Counted from the first letter of the stretch, positions 51,428 through 60,472 are shown. The stretch: DNA of 64,000 bases from Oscillatoria acuminata PCC 6304 (GCF_000317105.1 NC_019693.1:4713227-4777226), one strand, 5' to 3'. Notes: generated by a model not told the origin, from the sequence alone. A program made the numbers and translations.

Positions 51428-53446
51428 TTACTCTTCAATCTTTAATTCAGCCACAACCCGCAGCACTTCCGCCACCGTCCACGCTTGAGCAAAAGCCCCA
51501 TTCGGTGTCATCGGCGCATCTCCATCAAAAATCTCACTGAGATTGCCGATACAAGATTCTAACAAATGATTGGCAAGGGATCTGAGGAATGTAGCAGCAG
51601 TTTTCGGGTCCTTGGTGACGCGCAGATAGGCGGAAATATAAGGTCCAATCAGCCATCCCCAGACGGTTCCCTGATGGTAAGCGCCATCGCGTTCTAGTAC
51701 CGTTCCCCCATAATGTCCGATATAATGGGGGTCTGTAGCCGCCAGACTCCGCAATCCGTAAGATGTGAGCAGCGATCGCCCACAAACCTCCACCACCGAT
51801 CGTTGTCGCTTCCCCGGTAACGGACTATCAGGTAAAGATACCGCAAAAATCTGATTCGGGCGCAAGGATGCATCATTGCCATTGGCTGTATCAATCACAT
51901 CGTAACAATATCCCAACCCTTCATTCCAGAAGCGATCAAATCCCGCCAGAGTGCGATCGCCTAACTTCTGATATTCCTCATCGGGTTTCCCCAACTTGCG
52001 CGCAAACTCCGCCATTGTCCGCAAAGCATTATACCACAACGCATTCACCTCCACGGCCTTACCCTGACGCGGAGTCACCACCCATTCGCCCACTTTCGCA
52101 TCCATCCAAGTCAGTTGCACTCCCGGTTCCCCAGCATACAGCAATCCATCCGCCTGATCCATCTGAATCTGATATCTTGTGCCTTGTTGATGCCAGTGGA
52201 TAATCTCTCTCAACACCGGCCATAATTCTTTCAGCAGCTTTTTATCTTTTGTCGCCTGATAGTAGGCCCGGATAGCCTGAAAATACCACAGGGTGGCATC
52301 GACAGTATTATAATCTGGGGTTTCTCCGTGATCAGGAAACCGATTGGGCAACATTCCCTGATCCACATACTGGGCAAAGGTTTGGAGAATCAATTTGCCA
52401 ATCTGTGGACGTCCGGTACAAAGGGTCAAACCGGGCAAGGCGATCGCCATGTCCCGTCCCCAATCCCCAAACCAAGGATATCCGGCAATAATTGTTTTGC
52501 CATCGGGATTGTCCAGGTGAGGGCGATCGACAATAAAGCGATCGGCAGCCAACACAAGTTCACGCACCCACTCCGGAGATTTTCGGGACAACTGATAATT
52601 CTTCCCTTTTTTGCCTTTGAGTCCTTTCCCTTTGAGGGCGCGTTTGATTAACTGTTGATCCCACTCTCGACGGGACTGGAAAGCACTTTCTACTCCTAAA
52701 CGGGCATTGCAATCGGTACTTACGGCGATCGCCAAAGATTGTCCCGGTTGTAACTCACCCTGAATGGTTGCCACTTGCAGTAAATCTTCCAAGCAGTCCC
52801 CTCCGCGACTCTTTTCCACCGCCAAATCAAACCCATAATGCCACTGATGTGCTGGACTGACTGCACCTCCAACGGCATACAAATAGAAGGGAACCGCCCC
52901 GGGAAAGGCCGTAATACATAAACCCGACTTCACCGACTCCACCTGCATCAACCGGCTATTTTCTTGGGTGGTATGATGGCGATCGCGATAAGTCGCAAAC
53001 CCTTTCATCGTCAAAGTAACCGGCAAACTGGACCGGCGCAGGGTATAATAAATATAAGTAGTATTTTCCCCCTGCTGCATCCAAATCCGTTTTTCTAACA
53101 ACGCATCCCCAAATCCATAACTCCAAACCGGAATAGAACCCTCTAAATGAAAGCGTTCGAGTACCAGATATCCCTGGGGTTCTACCGTCCCATCTGCCCA
53201 TCGATTCGTAAACAGAGGATAATCTTCACTCCCATAACTCGCCACTTCATCTAATTTAGAAAACAGCAGGGTATGACCCAACGGAGGATGAAGTGCAGCC
53301 ATTAGTAATCCGTGATAGCGCCGTGTCAACAGTCCGGCAACCGTACCGGATGCATAGCTGCCCGTCCCATTGGTAACCAGCCATTCGCGAGATTCAGCCG
53401 TTGCCAACTCGCCACACAATTCTCGACCTAGTTCACTTTTGAGCAT
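51428..53446 (-). CDS. Amylo-alpha-1,6-glucosidase (glycogen debranching enzyme, GH133 type)
   Basis: A 672-residue cytosolic enzyme that removes alpha-1,6 branches of glycogen. The N-terminal GDE domain (about 1-280) contains WLVTNGTGSYASGTVAGLLT and RRYHGLLMAALHPPLGHTLL. The catalytic (alpha/alpha)6 barrel follows with AGYPWFGDWGRDMAIALPGL, PDYNTVDATLWYFQAIRAYY, VEVNALWYNALRTMAEFARK and YHQGTVWGWLIGPYISAYLR, which carry the family acidic residues. Between the domains is a lysine-rich loop (ALKGKGLKGKKGKNY). Single gene, no operon partner visible. Confidence 0.93.
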   Translation of the reverse strand: MLKSELGRELCGELATAESREWLVTNGTGSYASGTVAGLLTRRYHGLLMAALHPPLGHTLLFSKLDEVASYGSEDYPLFTNRWADGTVEPQGYLVLERFHLEGSIPVWSYGFGDALLEKRIWMQQGENTTYIYYTLRRSSLPVTLTMKGFATYRDRHHTTQENSRLMQVESVKSGLCITAFPGAVPFYLYAVGGAVSPAHQWHYGFDLAVEKSRGGDCLEDLLQVATIQGELQPGQSLAIAVSTDCNARLGVESAFQSRREWDQQLIKRALKGKGLKGKKGKNYQLSRKSPEWVRELVLAADRFIVDRPHLDNPDGKTIIAGYPWFGDWGRDMAIALPGLTLCTGRPQIGKLILQTFAQYVDQGMLPNRFPDHGETPDYNTVDATLWYFQAIRAYYQATKDKKLLKELWPVLREIIHWHQQGTRYQIQMDQADGLLYAGEPGVQLTWMDAKVGEWVVTPRQGKAVEVNALWYNALRTMAEFARKLGKPDEEYQKLGDRTLAGFDRFWNEGLGYCYDVIDTANGNDASLRPNQIFAVSLPDSPLPGKRQRSVVEVCGRSLLTSYGLRSLAATDPHYIGHYGGTVLERDGAYHQGTVWGWLIGPYISAYLRVTKDPKTAATFLRSLANHLLESCIGNLSEIFDGDAPMTPNGAFAQAWTVAEVLRVVAELKIEE

Positions 53447-53609
53447 AATTTTCTTCCGTTTATGGAGGTTAAATGATTTTTATTTCAAGACTGAAATATG
53501 AACAACCATGTTTTAGGGGCAGTCTTAATATCCTGCCCCGAGAAGTCGGGTTATCTCCCCTGTTTATTCAACAAATGTGAGAAAAGTATTCAAAACTTGT
53601 CCCCTCGCT

Positions 53610-54071
53610 TCATCCTTCCGCAGAAACTGGGCTAGGTACAGAGTCGGATTTGGGAAAAAACTTTTCCGTGACCCCTGCCGTAACCAAATGAGATAACAAT
53701 CCCATCGGACCTGCAAACAAGCATAACAGCAGGGAGTGAGTTGTCCAAACCCCGGTTTGCTGTCCTTGCCAGTAGATCCAGCGCCCTACAAACAAGTCCA
53801 TGACTAAATAATGAACCCACCCCGTAGCGGCAGCCCCTTCATTGCCAAAAAATCGGGCAATATCCGCCAGAGTGGGATTAGACATGGATTGGGCTGTTTC
53901 TGCATCCACTTGTCCGAAAAATAGATAAATATACAAGAGGGCGAGGGGGACAAAGGGCAGATAAGATTCCATCACTTTGCGGCTGACTCCCCACTTGGGT
54001 AAGACAATCATTAAGAACCAGAAGGGCAAGACAAAGAGGTTCCCGGCATTAAACAAGAGTTCGAGGTTCAT
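53610..54071 (-). CDS. ABA4-like (DUF4281) membrane protein
   Basis: A 153-residue membrane protein with four hydrophobic segments (LFVLPFWFLMIVLPKW, LPFVPLALLYIYLFFG, WVHYLVMDLFVGRWIYWQGQ, LLLCLFAGPMGLLSHLVTAG). The motif GWVHYLVMDLFVGRWIYW is the signature of the ABA4-like family; plant ABA4 is needed for neoxanthin synthesis. In cyanobacteria its role is unresolved, possibly carotenoid-related. It lies alone, divergent from the small peptide gene at 54268. Confidence 0.85.
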   Translation of the reverse strand: MNLELLFNAGNLFVLPFWFLMIVLPKWGVSRKVMESYLPFVPLALLYIYLFFGQVDAETAQSMSNPTLADIARFFGNEGAAATGWVHYLVMDLFVGRWIYWQGQQTGVWTTHSLLLCLFAGPMGLLSHLVTAGVTEKFFPKSDSVPSPVSAEG

Positions 54072-54166
54072 GGTTGGCTGTTTTTTCTCTCAATTTGACC
54101 AAATGTTACAATAAAACCACTGCCGCACAAAATTCAGCGGGAGAAGTTTGGCGGGGCAATCCTCGG

Positions 54167-54207
54167 GGGTTGCCTCGGACAAAGGGTTCGGTGCATCGAG
54201 GCAACCC
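54167..54207 (+). promoter_or_regulatory. Stem-loop in the leader of the 31-residue peptide gene
   Basis: GGGTTGCCTCG (54167-54177) pairs with CGAGGCAACCC (54197-54207), a perfect 11-bp stem with a 19-base loop. It lies 60 bp upstream of the peptide start and could be a regulatory leader hairpin. Confidence 0.45.
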
Positions 54208-54267
54208 GTGCTAAGATCAGCGAAAACCACCGCTTAACGGTCCCTATCCAATCCCAGGAGAACTCTG

Positions 54268-54363
54268 ATGACTGTTCATGATTTATTAATGCTTGTGCTG
54301 TTACTTTCCCCAGGTTTAGCGCTTTCTGCTTTGGTGATGGCCGCTTTTGCCGCTGGGGGTTGA
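54268..54363 (+). CDS. 31-residue single-span membrane peptide
   Basis: ATG 54268 is preceded by CCCAGGAGAACTCTG, a near-ideal ribosome site. The peptide is MTVHDLLMLVLLLSPGLALS followed by ALVMAAFAAGG, one transmembrane helix with a short polar N-terminus, in the size class of photosystem, cytochrome b6f and NDH small subunits. I could not match it to PsaM, PsbX, PsbY, PetM, PetN or Ycf12. A rho-independent terminator starts 20 bp after the stop codon, so it is a complete monocistronic unit. Confidence 0.65.
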   Translation: MTVHDLLMLVLLLSPGLALSALVMAAFAAGG

Positions 54364-54382
54364 GATCCGGTAAATGGCCTAG

Positions 54383-54415
54383 AGACGCGATTGATTGCGT
54401 CTCTATTTTTTTCTT
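54383..54415 (+). terminator. Rho-independent terminator after the 31-residue peptide gene
   Basis: AGAGACGCGAT pairs with ATTGCGTCTCT, followed by ATTTTTTTC. Confidence 0.8.
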
Positions 54416-54940
54416 CAAAGGAATTTCTTGGGGAGAAAACGGTTCTACTCTAAATATAGAATCCCCTAGTTTCACGGTTCTCACAAGCCACCCTTTGAGA
54501 TCTGCCTCTGGGGATGAGGTGACTCCTTTGATCCCGGGGCGATCGCCGAGGATAGGATTACCTCCAAGACATTTTGTATCCTCAGTTACAACTTTTGAAT
54601 CAAGCCCAGGCCAACAGCGAAGAACACCGTTTTTTAAGGGTGCAGTCTGGTCTTAAAATTGAGAAAAACCCGACAATTGATTTGACTGAAACCCTTTGCT
54701 GAAAAGAATTCTAGCCCCATATACCCCTCATTCCCACTCACCACCACCGAGAAAATGTTAATTTTTGTAAAAAGCCGTTTTAGGAGTTCCCATTTTGACC
54801 AAAGCGTGCTAATATGTCTGTCGAGAGTGAATTCGGTAGTAGCGTTTGTTTCTGGTATTGAGTAGGTATTTCCCTTTTCGTATTGGCAGCTTCTCTCCGA
54901 AATCTCAAACTCTACAACTCGTGAATTTTGGAGACATCCC
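54416..54940 (+). promoter_or_regulatory. Long leader/intergenic region upstream of the RRM protein
   Basis: No gene seen. TAATAT at about 54810 may be a -10 box, which would give a leader of roughly 120 bases before the RRM gene. Long leaders are known for cold-induced rbp genes of cyanobacteria. GGAG precedes the start. Confidence 0.4.
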
Positions 54941-55255
54941 ATGTCTATTTATGTAGGCAACCTTTCTTACGAAGTAACCCAAGAAGATTTAACTGCTGTT
55001 TTTGCTGAATATGGTTCGGTCCAGCGAGTTCATCTTCCCACAGACCGCGAAACAGGCCGTCCTCGCGGCTTTGCCTTTGTGGAAATGAAGAGTGAGACTG
55101 AAGAAACTGCGGCAATTGAAGCACTGGATGGTGCAGAATGGATGGGTCGCGATATGAAGGTCAACAAAGCCAAACCCCGGGAAAACCGGAGTTCCTTCGG
55201 TGGCGGCGGCGGTGGTGGTCGTCGGAACAGCAACTTTTCTTCTAACCGTTACTAA
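54941..55255 (+). CDS. RRM RNA-binding protein (cyanobacterial Rbp type)
   Basis: A 104-residue protein with one RNA recognition motif: RNP2 IYVGNLSYEV at residues 3-12 and RNP1 GRPRGFAFVEM near 41-51, then a glycine-rich tail (FGGGGGGGRRNSNFSSNRY) as in cold-inducible Rbp proteins. These bind mRNA and are implicated in cold response and thylakoid-mRNA localisation. ATG 54941 has TTTTGGAG upstream. A hairpin terminator follows. Confidence 0.95.
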   Translation: MSIYVGNLSYEVTQEDLTAVFAEYGSVQRVHLPTDRETGRPRGFAFVEMKSETEETAAIEALDGAEWMGRDMKVNKAKPRENRSSFGGGGGGGRRNSNFSSNRY

Positions 55256-55302
55256 TCCCGGCGATCGCATCACACAGCAATTCAACCCTTTGAATTCTAT
55301 CT

Positions 55303-55341
55303 GAAAACGCTGAGGCACTTGATGAAGTGTCTCAGCGTTTC
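55303..55341 (+). terminator. Hairpin terminator after the RRM gene
   Basis: AAACGCTGAGGCACTT pairs with AAGTGTCTCAGCGTTT across a GATG loop. Confidence 0.8.
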
Positions 55342-55369
55342 CTGTGCGCGTGAGTTGTATAGCCAGGAC

Positions 55370-55558
55370 TAGCCCTGTCAAGGTGATCAATTTAATGACC
55401 CCAAATCCTTATTTCTTGGACAGGCGATCACTCTCGCGCCCCTACAAGAGGTAAATTTGATGACGAAAAATCATTGTTTCTTGTAGGGGCGTATTGCATA
55501 CGCCCTCTTTTGGGCGTATGCAATACGCCCCTACAATTTACACACCTTGACAGGGCTA
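55370..55558. mobile_element. 189-bp MITE-like element, family B, copy 2
   Basis: Same ends and same length as 31437-31625. It is flanked directly by an 11-bp perfect direct repeat, ATAGCCAGGAC (55359-55369 and 55559-55569). The internal hairpin is identical to copy 1 (GTAGGGGCGTATTGCATACG); the first inner segment differs (AATGACCCCAAATCC). Confidence 0.85.
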
Positions 55559-55569
55559 ATAGCCAGGAC

Positions 55570-55717
55570 TTAGGGAACTCCAAAACGTTCGTAGTCACGG
55601 ATCAACGGAGTAGCCCAGTCAATGTAGGGGCTTCGATGCGCAGGCCCCAGGGGCCTGCGCATCGAAGCCCCTACACATATGAACGGTTGGATGATTTATA
55701 TTTTGCGATCCCCTTAC
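55570..55717. repeat. MITE-like element, family A, copy 3
   Basis: Starts TTAGGGAACTCCAAAACGTT, contains GATCAACGGAGTAGCC and a long internal hairpin (GTAGGGGCTTCGATGCGCAG and its complement), and ends GAACGGTTGGATGATTTATA. It directly abuts the right target duplication of family B copy 2. Confidence 0.75.
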
Positions 55718-55739
55718 GCAATCTTTAAAATAAAACCCT

Positions 55740-55777
55740 AAATGTAGAGGCGATTCGCGAATCGCCTCTACATTTGT
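55740..55777. repeat. Dispersed hairpin, ATGTAGAGGCG family, copy 3
   Basis: AAATGTAGAGGCGATTCGCG is self-complementary with AATCGCCTCTACATTT. With the two MITE-like elements it makes 55359-55777 a repeat cluster; 55778-55966 shows no gene. Confidence 0.7.
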
Positions 55778-55966
55778 GGGTTATCAAAATATGCATAAGT
55801 CCTGATAGCAAGTCTTTCGGGTAGGAATTGGAGCCTCTTGCTTCCTTGCTGTAGTCATGATTTTCAATCAGATCATTTTAAAAAATTGTCGCGGCTGATT
55901 TCTTGGGACAAACCCAGTCCCATGTCGTTAAAAATCAGAAATCAGCCCCGAAAAAAGCGGGATGAA

Positions 55967-56371
55967 TTAGGGTTTTTCAGCAGCGATCGCCAATTTTGCC
56001 CCTTCAATCCGACGCACTCGATCCATCACTGCCACCACCTGTCCATGTTCCACGGTTTTATCCGCTTTTAACACCACCACCGAAACAGGTTCAGCCTTCA
56101 TGCGATCGCGCACCGCTTGTTCTAACGCATCCAGGGCGACTGCCTGGTCATCCAGCATCAACACTCCCTCAGCATCAATAGAAATCGTCAGTTTCACCGT
56201 CTCCGTTTGCACCGCCGCCGTAGAGGCTTGAGGCAAATTCACCGGCAATCCTTCGGATTTGGATAAAAACATCGAAGAAATGATAAAAAACGCCAAAATA
56301 CTAAAAATGACGTCAATCATCGGGACAATATTAATCTGAGCTTGAGTTTCCGGTTCATCGGGTAGACGCAT
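55967..56371 (-). CDS. exbD: ExbD/TolR family biopolymer transport protein
   Basis: A 134-residue protein from ATG 56371 (GAGGAG upstream); the frame stays open to 56434. One N-terminal membrane helix follows INIVPMIDVIFSILAFFIIS, which carries the proton-conducting Asp in PMIDVIF. The periplasmic domain contains VNLPQAS, LTISIDAEGVLMLDDQ and VVVLKADKTVEHGQVVAVMD. With ExbB it forms a proton-driven motor that energises TonB-type transport; no tonB is seen nearby. The start overlaps the 3' end of exbB by 17 bp, showing a tight operon. Confidence 0.92.
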   Translation of the reverse strand: MRLPDEPETQAQINIVPMIDVIFSILAFFIISSMFLSKSEGLPVNLPQASTAAVQTETVKLTISIDAEGVLMLDDQAVALDALEQAVRDRMKAEPVSVVVLKADKTVEHGQVVAVMDRVRRIEGAKLAIAAEKP

Positions 56372-57005
56372 ACTTTTGTTCTCCTCGGTCTCTTTCATAG
56401 CGATGACGATAGAGTAACTCAAGCTGACCCCCAACTTCTTGAATTAACGCAATCTGACGCACATAAAAACTGCGAAACGTATTGGCAAACAGCAGGGTAA
56501 AAATTGCCACCACTAATCCCATGACTGTAGAAACGAGGGCTTCGCTAATCCCCCCCGTTACCCCAGTGGTATCGCTACCCCCCACATCCCCGAGTCTCAG
56601 GGATCCAAACGATTGCATCAAGCCTAAAATCGTTCCTAATAACCCCAATAAAGGGGCGACATTAATAATGGTCTCAAACACGGTATTGAAGCGCTTGAGC
56701 AGGGGAAATTCCGCCTGGGCCGCACTTTCTAGGGCCAGTCGAAACTCTTCCGGATTGGGGTCATCTAAAGCCAGTGCCTCTAAAAAAATTCGGGCGACTG
56801 GTAAATCTGCATTCAGTTGTAGCTTTTTCATCGCCAGATCGGGGTCTTGGCGGTAGAGTTGCAAGACTTCTCGGATCATTCTCCCCTGGCGGCGATTCAC
56901 CCGAAACCAGAAGAATAGACGCTCTGCAATCAGCGCTAATGCAATGATTGAAGCAATCAGGAGCGGTACCGAGACTATCCCGCCCGCAGCCATTAAATTA
57001 CCCAT
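56355..57005 (-). CDS. exbB: ExbB/TolQ/MotA family proton channel protein
   Basis: A 216-residue protein from ATG 57005 (GAGGAA upstream; an ATG at 57029 is in frame). Three membrane helices: IVSVPLLIASIIALALIAER, FETIINVAPLLGLLGTILGL and SEALVSTVMGLVVAIFTLLF. The motif GLLGTILGLMQSF and the threonines of helices 2 and 3 are typical of the pentameric proton channel. It works with ExbD, encoded just downstream, probably for siderophore or other TonB-dependent uptake, which would fit the porin elsewhere in the window. Confidence 0.93.
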   Translation of the reverse strand: MGNLMAAGGIVSVPLLIASIIALALIAERLFFWFRVNRRQGRMIREVLQLYRQDPDLAMKKLQLNADLPVARIFLEALALDDPNPEEFRLALESAAQAEFPLLKRFNTVFETIINVAPLLGLLGTILGLMQSFGSLRLGDVGGSDTTGVTGGISEALVSTVMGLVVAIFTLLFANTFRSFYVRQIALIQEVGGQLELLYRHRYERDRGEQKYASTR

Positions 57006-57379
57006 GTCGTTTACGTTCCTCGAACCCACAACAGAGACCCTGGCGGGTCCTGATGCTGTTATTTGATAAAGATTCTCAAAAAGCCTATATCAAATTTAGA
57101 GAGTTTGTCAAGAGGGTTTGTAAAATTGAGGTGAAAGAAACCGACGAGGGTTTATATCCAGTCAGGGACGGGAGTTTGACGCGATCGCAAGGTCGTCCCA
57201 GCTTGTTTCCCCTGGTTTTTAAATTATTGCAACTTAGCCCCAGTAATTGCAACTGCCCCTCAGAACCGCTTCCCTGGAACCCTGCTCAAACTCCTCGGTC
57301 TATGCCACAATAAAACAGGCGATCGCCTCATGGAGTATCCGTGCTCCTGGACTATCCACAAGATAGGGAGATTCACGCT
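57006..57379. other. Divergent intergenic region
   Basis: Holds the promoters of exbB (leftward) and the membrane-protein gene at 57380. No gene seen. AT-rich sequence at 57060-57130 is the best promoter candidate. Confidence 0.3.
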
Positions 57380-58090
57380 GTGCGACCGGACCTCAAAGAG
57401 TTACCCATTCCCAAAACTGAACTCAAACGATTGAGTGGTTTGGATATTGAAGCGGTGAACCACTTTTCTATCCCGACCCTCCTTAGTTTAGACCCCGGAC
57501 CCGATTCACCGGGTTTAATTCGGTATTTACCGTTTCTGGTTGCCTTTGCAGTCGGCTTAACCTATCCCGTGGCGATCGCCCTTTTAAATCTCACCTTTCC
57601 TTTCGAGTGGTTGTTCCTGAGTACCCAACTGGTTGTGGGATTATTTCTCACAAAACTGGTCCAATTTTTCTGGGTGAAAAAGCACGTCGGCCAATCTCTG
57701 CCGGGATTATTGCATGAAGTGGAGCGATTTAATGATATTATTCGCGTCATTGATATCAACGATCGCCTCGAAGAAGTGGGAAATCCCGACGTTCATTTAC
57801 GCGATCGGGAACAAGTGCTGGAAGCCCTCCAATTAACCAAAGAAGATTTAATTCGTGCCTTAAGAACCGAACGAATCCTCCGCAAACATAAAACATTCAT
57901 CGCCCGAAATCCGGAAATTTTTGCCAACAACTTGACCGCTTTAGCCGCCTTACAAGTCACGGACAAAGCCAGCGAACATGGACGCCTGCTCAATGAAGCC
58001 TTGCAAATTGCTCTCAGTGCGAATCAGGAAATCGGCAAATTATCCCATCAATCCCCATCCCCTTATCCTCAAAGTCCCGACTCGACCTAA
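57380..58090 (+). CDS. Hypothetical membrane protein (tandem paralogue 1)
   Basis: A 236-residue protein. I chose GTG 57380 because AGGGAG precedes it and its start (RPDLKELPIPKTELKRLSGL) mirrors that of the next gene; a GTG at 57341 is in frame. Two membrane helices (LPFLVAFAVGLTYPVAIALL and FEWLFLSTQLVVGLFLTKLV) follow a 60-residue N-terminus. The C-terminal 120 residues are cytosolic, helical and charged (LLHEVERFNDIIRVIDINDR, LTKEDLIRALRTERILRKHK, NPEIFANNLTALAALQVTDK). I do not recognise the family. The gene after it is a clear duplicate. Confidence 0.75.
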   Translation: MRPDLKELPIPKTELKRLSGLDIEAVNHFSIPTLLSLDPGPDSPGLIRYLPFLVAFAVGLTYPVAIALLNLTFPFEWLFLSTQLVVGLFLTKLVQFFWVKKHVGQSLPGLLHEVERFNDIIRVIDINDRLEEVGNPDVHLRDREQVLEALQLTKEDLIRALRTERILRKHKTFIARNPEIFANNLTALAALQVTDKASEHGRLLNEALQIALSANQEIGKLSHQSPSPYPQSPDST

Positions 58091-58223
58091 AAACATCTGA
58101 CATCCGGTAGGGAAAAACAATCCCTAGGTTTGTTAAGATAACGACCAGTCCAAGGGTACTCTGAATCTAATCACCCGGACTAAGATGATCAAGTGGCAAT
58201 TTTATCGATAGGAGCATCAAACC

Positions 58224-58943
58224 GTGCGACGAGATTTACAAGGTTTAGAAATTAGCAGAGGAGAACTCAGACGCCTCAGCGGGGTGTCCGTCGATGAGTT
58301 AATTCGACCTTCGACGATGGAAAATCCTACAAAAAGGTCAAATTTTTTATATAAAGAGACGTTACTGATTAGTTGTTTAACTATTATTTTATTTATCGCG
58401 CTCTTAGCCTTTGGCGATTGGATTGCCTGGGAAATTAGAGGAGTTCCCCTGGATTTAGCGTTTAATAATGCCCCATCTTGGATTGTGTTGGGAACCCTGG
58501 CGAGTACCACCTGCCTCGTAGCGATCGCCACCCGGTTTATGTGGCTGAAAAATAATACTCGTAAGGGCGATTCTCTTCTGGGGCTTCTCGATGATGTCGA
58601 AAACTATAATGATTTAATTAAGGCGATCGAACTCAATGATTCCCTGGAAGATGTGGGAAATCCCGGAGTCCGACTGACCAACCGCGACGATATCATTGAT
58701 GCCTTGAAACTCACCCGCCAAGATTTAATCCGTGCTTTAAGAACCGAACGCATTTTAAGAGAAAACCGCAATTTTATCGAACGCAATCCTGAATTATTTG
58801 CCAATAACTTAAATGCGATCGAAGCCTTGCAAGTCAGCGACAAAGCCAGCGAACGCGGACGCTTGCTCAATGAAGCCTTGCAGATTGCCTTAAACACCCA
58901 AGGAGAACTCAGAAAATTGCAAGATAGACGGCATCATTATTAA
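58224..58943 (+). CDS. Hypothetical membrane protein (tandem paralogue 2)
   Basis: A 239-residue protein starting GTG 58224 with AGGAG at good spacing. The same architecture as the preceding gene: N-terminal RRDLQGLEISRGELRRLSGV, two membrane helices (LLISCLTIILFIALLAFGDW and WIVLGTLASTTCLVAIATRF), and a cytosolic helical region with LLDDVENYNDLIKAIELNDS and LTRQDLIRALRTERILRENR. The C-terminal third is more conserved between the two than the membrane part. Function unknown; an unlinked start site suggests separate translation control. Confidence 0.76.
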   Translation: MRRDLQGLEISRGELRRLSGVSVDELIRPSTMENPTKRSNFLYKETLLISCLTIILFIALLAFGDWIAWEIRGVPLDLAFNNAPSWIVLGTLASTTCLVAIATRFMWLKNNTRKGDSLLGLLDDVENYNDLIKAIELNDSLEDVGNPGVRLTNRDDIIDALKLTRQDLIRALRTERILRENRNFIERNPELFANNLNAIEALQVSDKASERGRLLNEALQIALNTQGELRKLQDRRHHY

Positions 58944-59125
58944 CAGGTTTTAAAAAATAATCAAGAGACTCGCCATCTCAAACCCTTCTGGTTGGGTTGT
59001 TTTTGCACCGTTCCAGTTAGATTGTGTCGCCAGCTTTCTCCAGAAATTGCATCCAATCTGGGTTGAATTGCGATCGCCCGTTCCCCGAAGATGAGAAAAT
59101 GGGAACAATCGCGTCCAAATTAACC

Positions 59126-60472
59126 ATGAACACTCAACCGAAAATTATCGTTCTCGATGACGATCCCACGGGTTCCCAAACCGTCCACAGTTGCCTATTG
59201 CTGACTCAGTGGGATGTGGAAACCTTGCGCCTGGGGTTGCGCGAGGAAATCCCTATCTTCTTCGTTCTCACTAATACGCGATCGCTGACCCCAGATCAAG
59301 CGGATGCCACCACTCGCGTTGTCTGCCAGAACCTCAAGCAAGCACTCGCGGCAGAAAATATCTCCGACTTCCTGGTTGTCAGTCGTTCCGACTCCACCCT
59401 CCGCGGACATTATCCCATCGAAACCGATGCGATCGCCGAAGAACTCGGTCCCTTTGATGCACATTTCCTTGTCCCCGCCTTCTTTGAAGGAGGACGCATT
59501 ACCAAAAATAGTACCCATTATCTCATCATTGATGGGGTAGAAACTCCGGTTCATGAAACCGAATTTGCTAAAGATTCGGTATTTGGATATCAATATAGTT
59601 ATCTTCCCGATTATGTGGCAGAAAAAACTAAGGGACGCATTCCTGCCACAGAAGTTGACTGCTTTTCACTCCCGGATTTGCGTTCATCCGAAACCCGCAC
59701 AAATTCTTCCCTTCAAGAACGGTTAATGCAGTTATCGGGTAACCGCTGTTGTGCCGTGGATGCAGAAATTCAAGCGGATTTAGACACCTTTGCGGCAGAG
59801 GCGATCGCCTCCGCAGCAAAAGGGAAACGCTTCCTATTTCGGAGTGCAGCCAGTCTTCTCACTTCCCTAGCGAATCTCGGACCCCAACCCGTTCCGGCGA
59901 CGGACATGGGTCAATTTGTGAGAGAAGCAAAACCTGGGGCCATTATTGTCGGTTCTCACGTCAAAAAAACTACTCAACAATTAGAACAGTTACTGTTAGA
60001 AACCTCCATCACCGGGATTGAAATTGATGTCTCTCATTTACTCGAAGACTCCCCCACCCAACGGGAAAAATTATTACAAACCATTTTGCAACAAGTCCAG
60101 CAAGCGCACCAGGCGGGAAACACTCCCGTAGTTTATACCAGTCGCCAAGAACTCGCCTTTCCCGATGTCCAAACCCGCTTAGAATTTGGCGTTGCTGTTT
60201 CTGCTTTGTTAATGGATGTTGTGCGCGGTTTGCCTAAAGATATCGGATTTTTAATTAGTAAGGGAGGCATTACCTCCAATGATGTTTTAAGTACGGGATT
60301 AGCCTTAACCAGCGCCCGTCTTCTGGGTCAAATTATTGCCGGTTGTTCGATGGTACAAACTCCCAATCATCATCCTTTATTTCCCAATTTACCTGTTGTT
60401 TTATTTCCGGGTAATGTCGGCGATACCGAGGGATTGGTGACCGTTTACCAACGACTGACTCCCGTTTTTTAG
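59126..60472 (+). CDS. Four-carbon acid sugar kinase family protein (DUF1537)
   Basis: A 448-residue protein from ATG 59126 (MNTQPKIIVLDDDPTGSQTV); ATG 59099 is in frame and the frame is open to 59024. N-terminal substrate domain: LDDDPTGSQTVHSC, FLVVSRSDSTLRGHYPIETD and FFEGGRITKNSTHYL. C-terminal nucleotide domain: VGSHVKKTTQQLEQL, ISKGGITSNDVLSTGLAL and PVVLFPGNVGDTEGLVTVYQ. The family phosphorylates four-carbon acid sugars (OtnK, DtnK) in other bacteria. No aldolase or isomerase partner is nearby, so the substrate is open. Confidence 0.9.
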   Translation: MNTQPKIIVLDDDPTGSQTVHSCLLLTQWDVETLRLGLREEIPIFFVLTNTRSLTPDQADATTRVVCQNLKQALAAENISDFLVVSRSDSTLRGHYPIETDAIAEELGPFDAHFLVPAFFEGGRITKNSTHYLIIDGVETPVHETEFAKDSVFGYQYSYLPDYVAEKTKGRIPATEVDCFSLPDLRSSETRTNSSLQERLMQLSGNRCCAVDAEIQADLDTFAAEAIASAAKGKRFLFRSAASLLTSLANLGPQPVPATDMGQFVREAKPGAIIVGSHVKKTTQQLEQLLLETSITGIEIDVSHLLEDSPTQREKLLQTILQQVQQAHQAGNTPVVYTSRQELAFPDVQTRLEFGVAVSALLMDVVRGLPKDIGFLISKGGITSNDVLSTGLALTSARLLGQIIAGCSMVQTPNHHPLFPNLPVVLFPGNVGDTEGLVTVYQRLTPVF

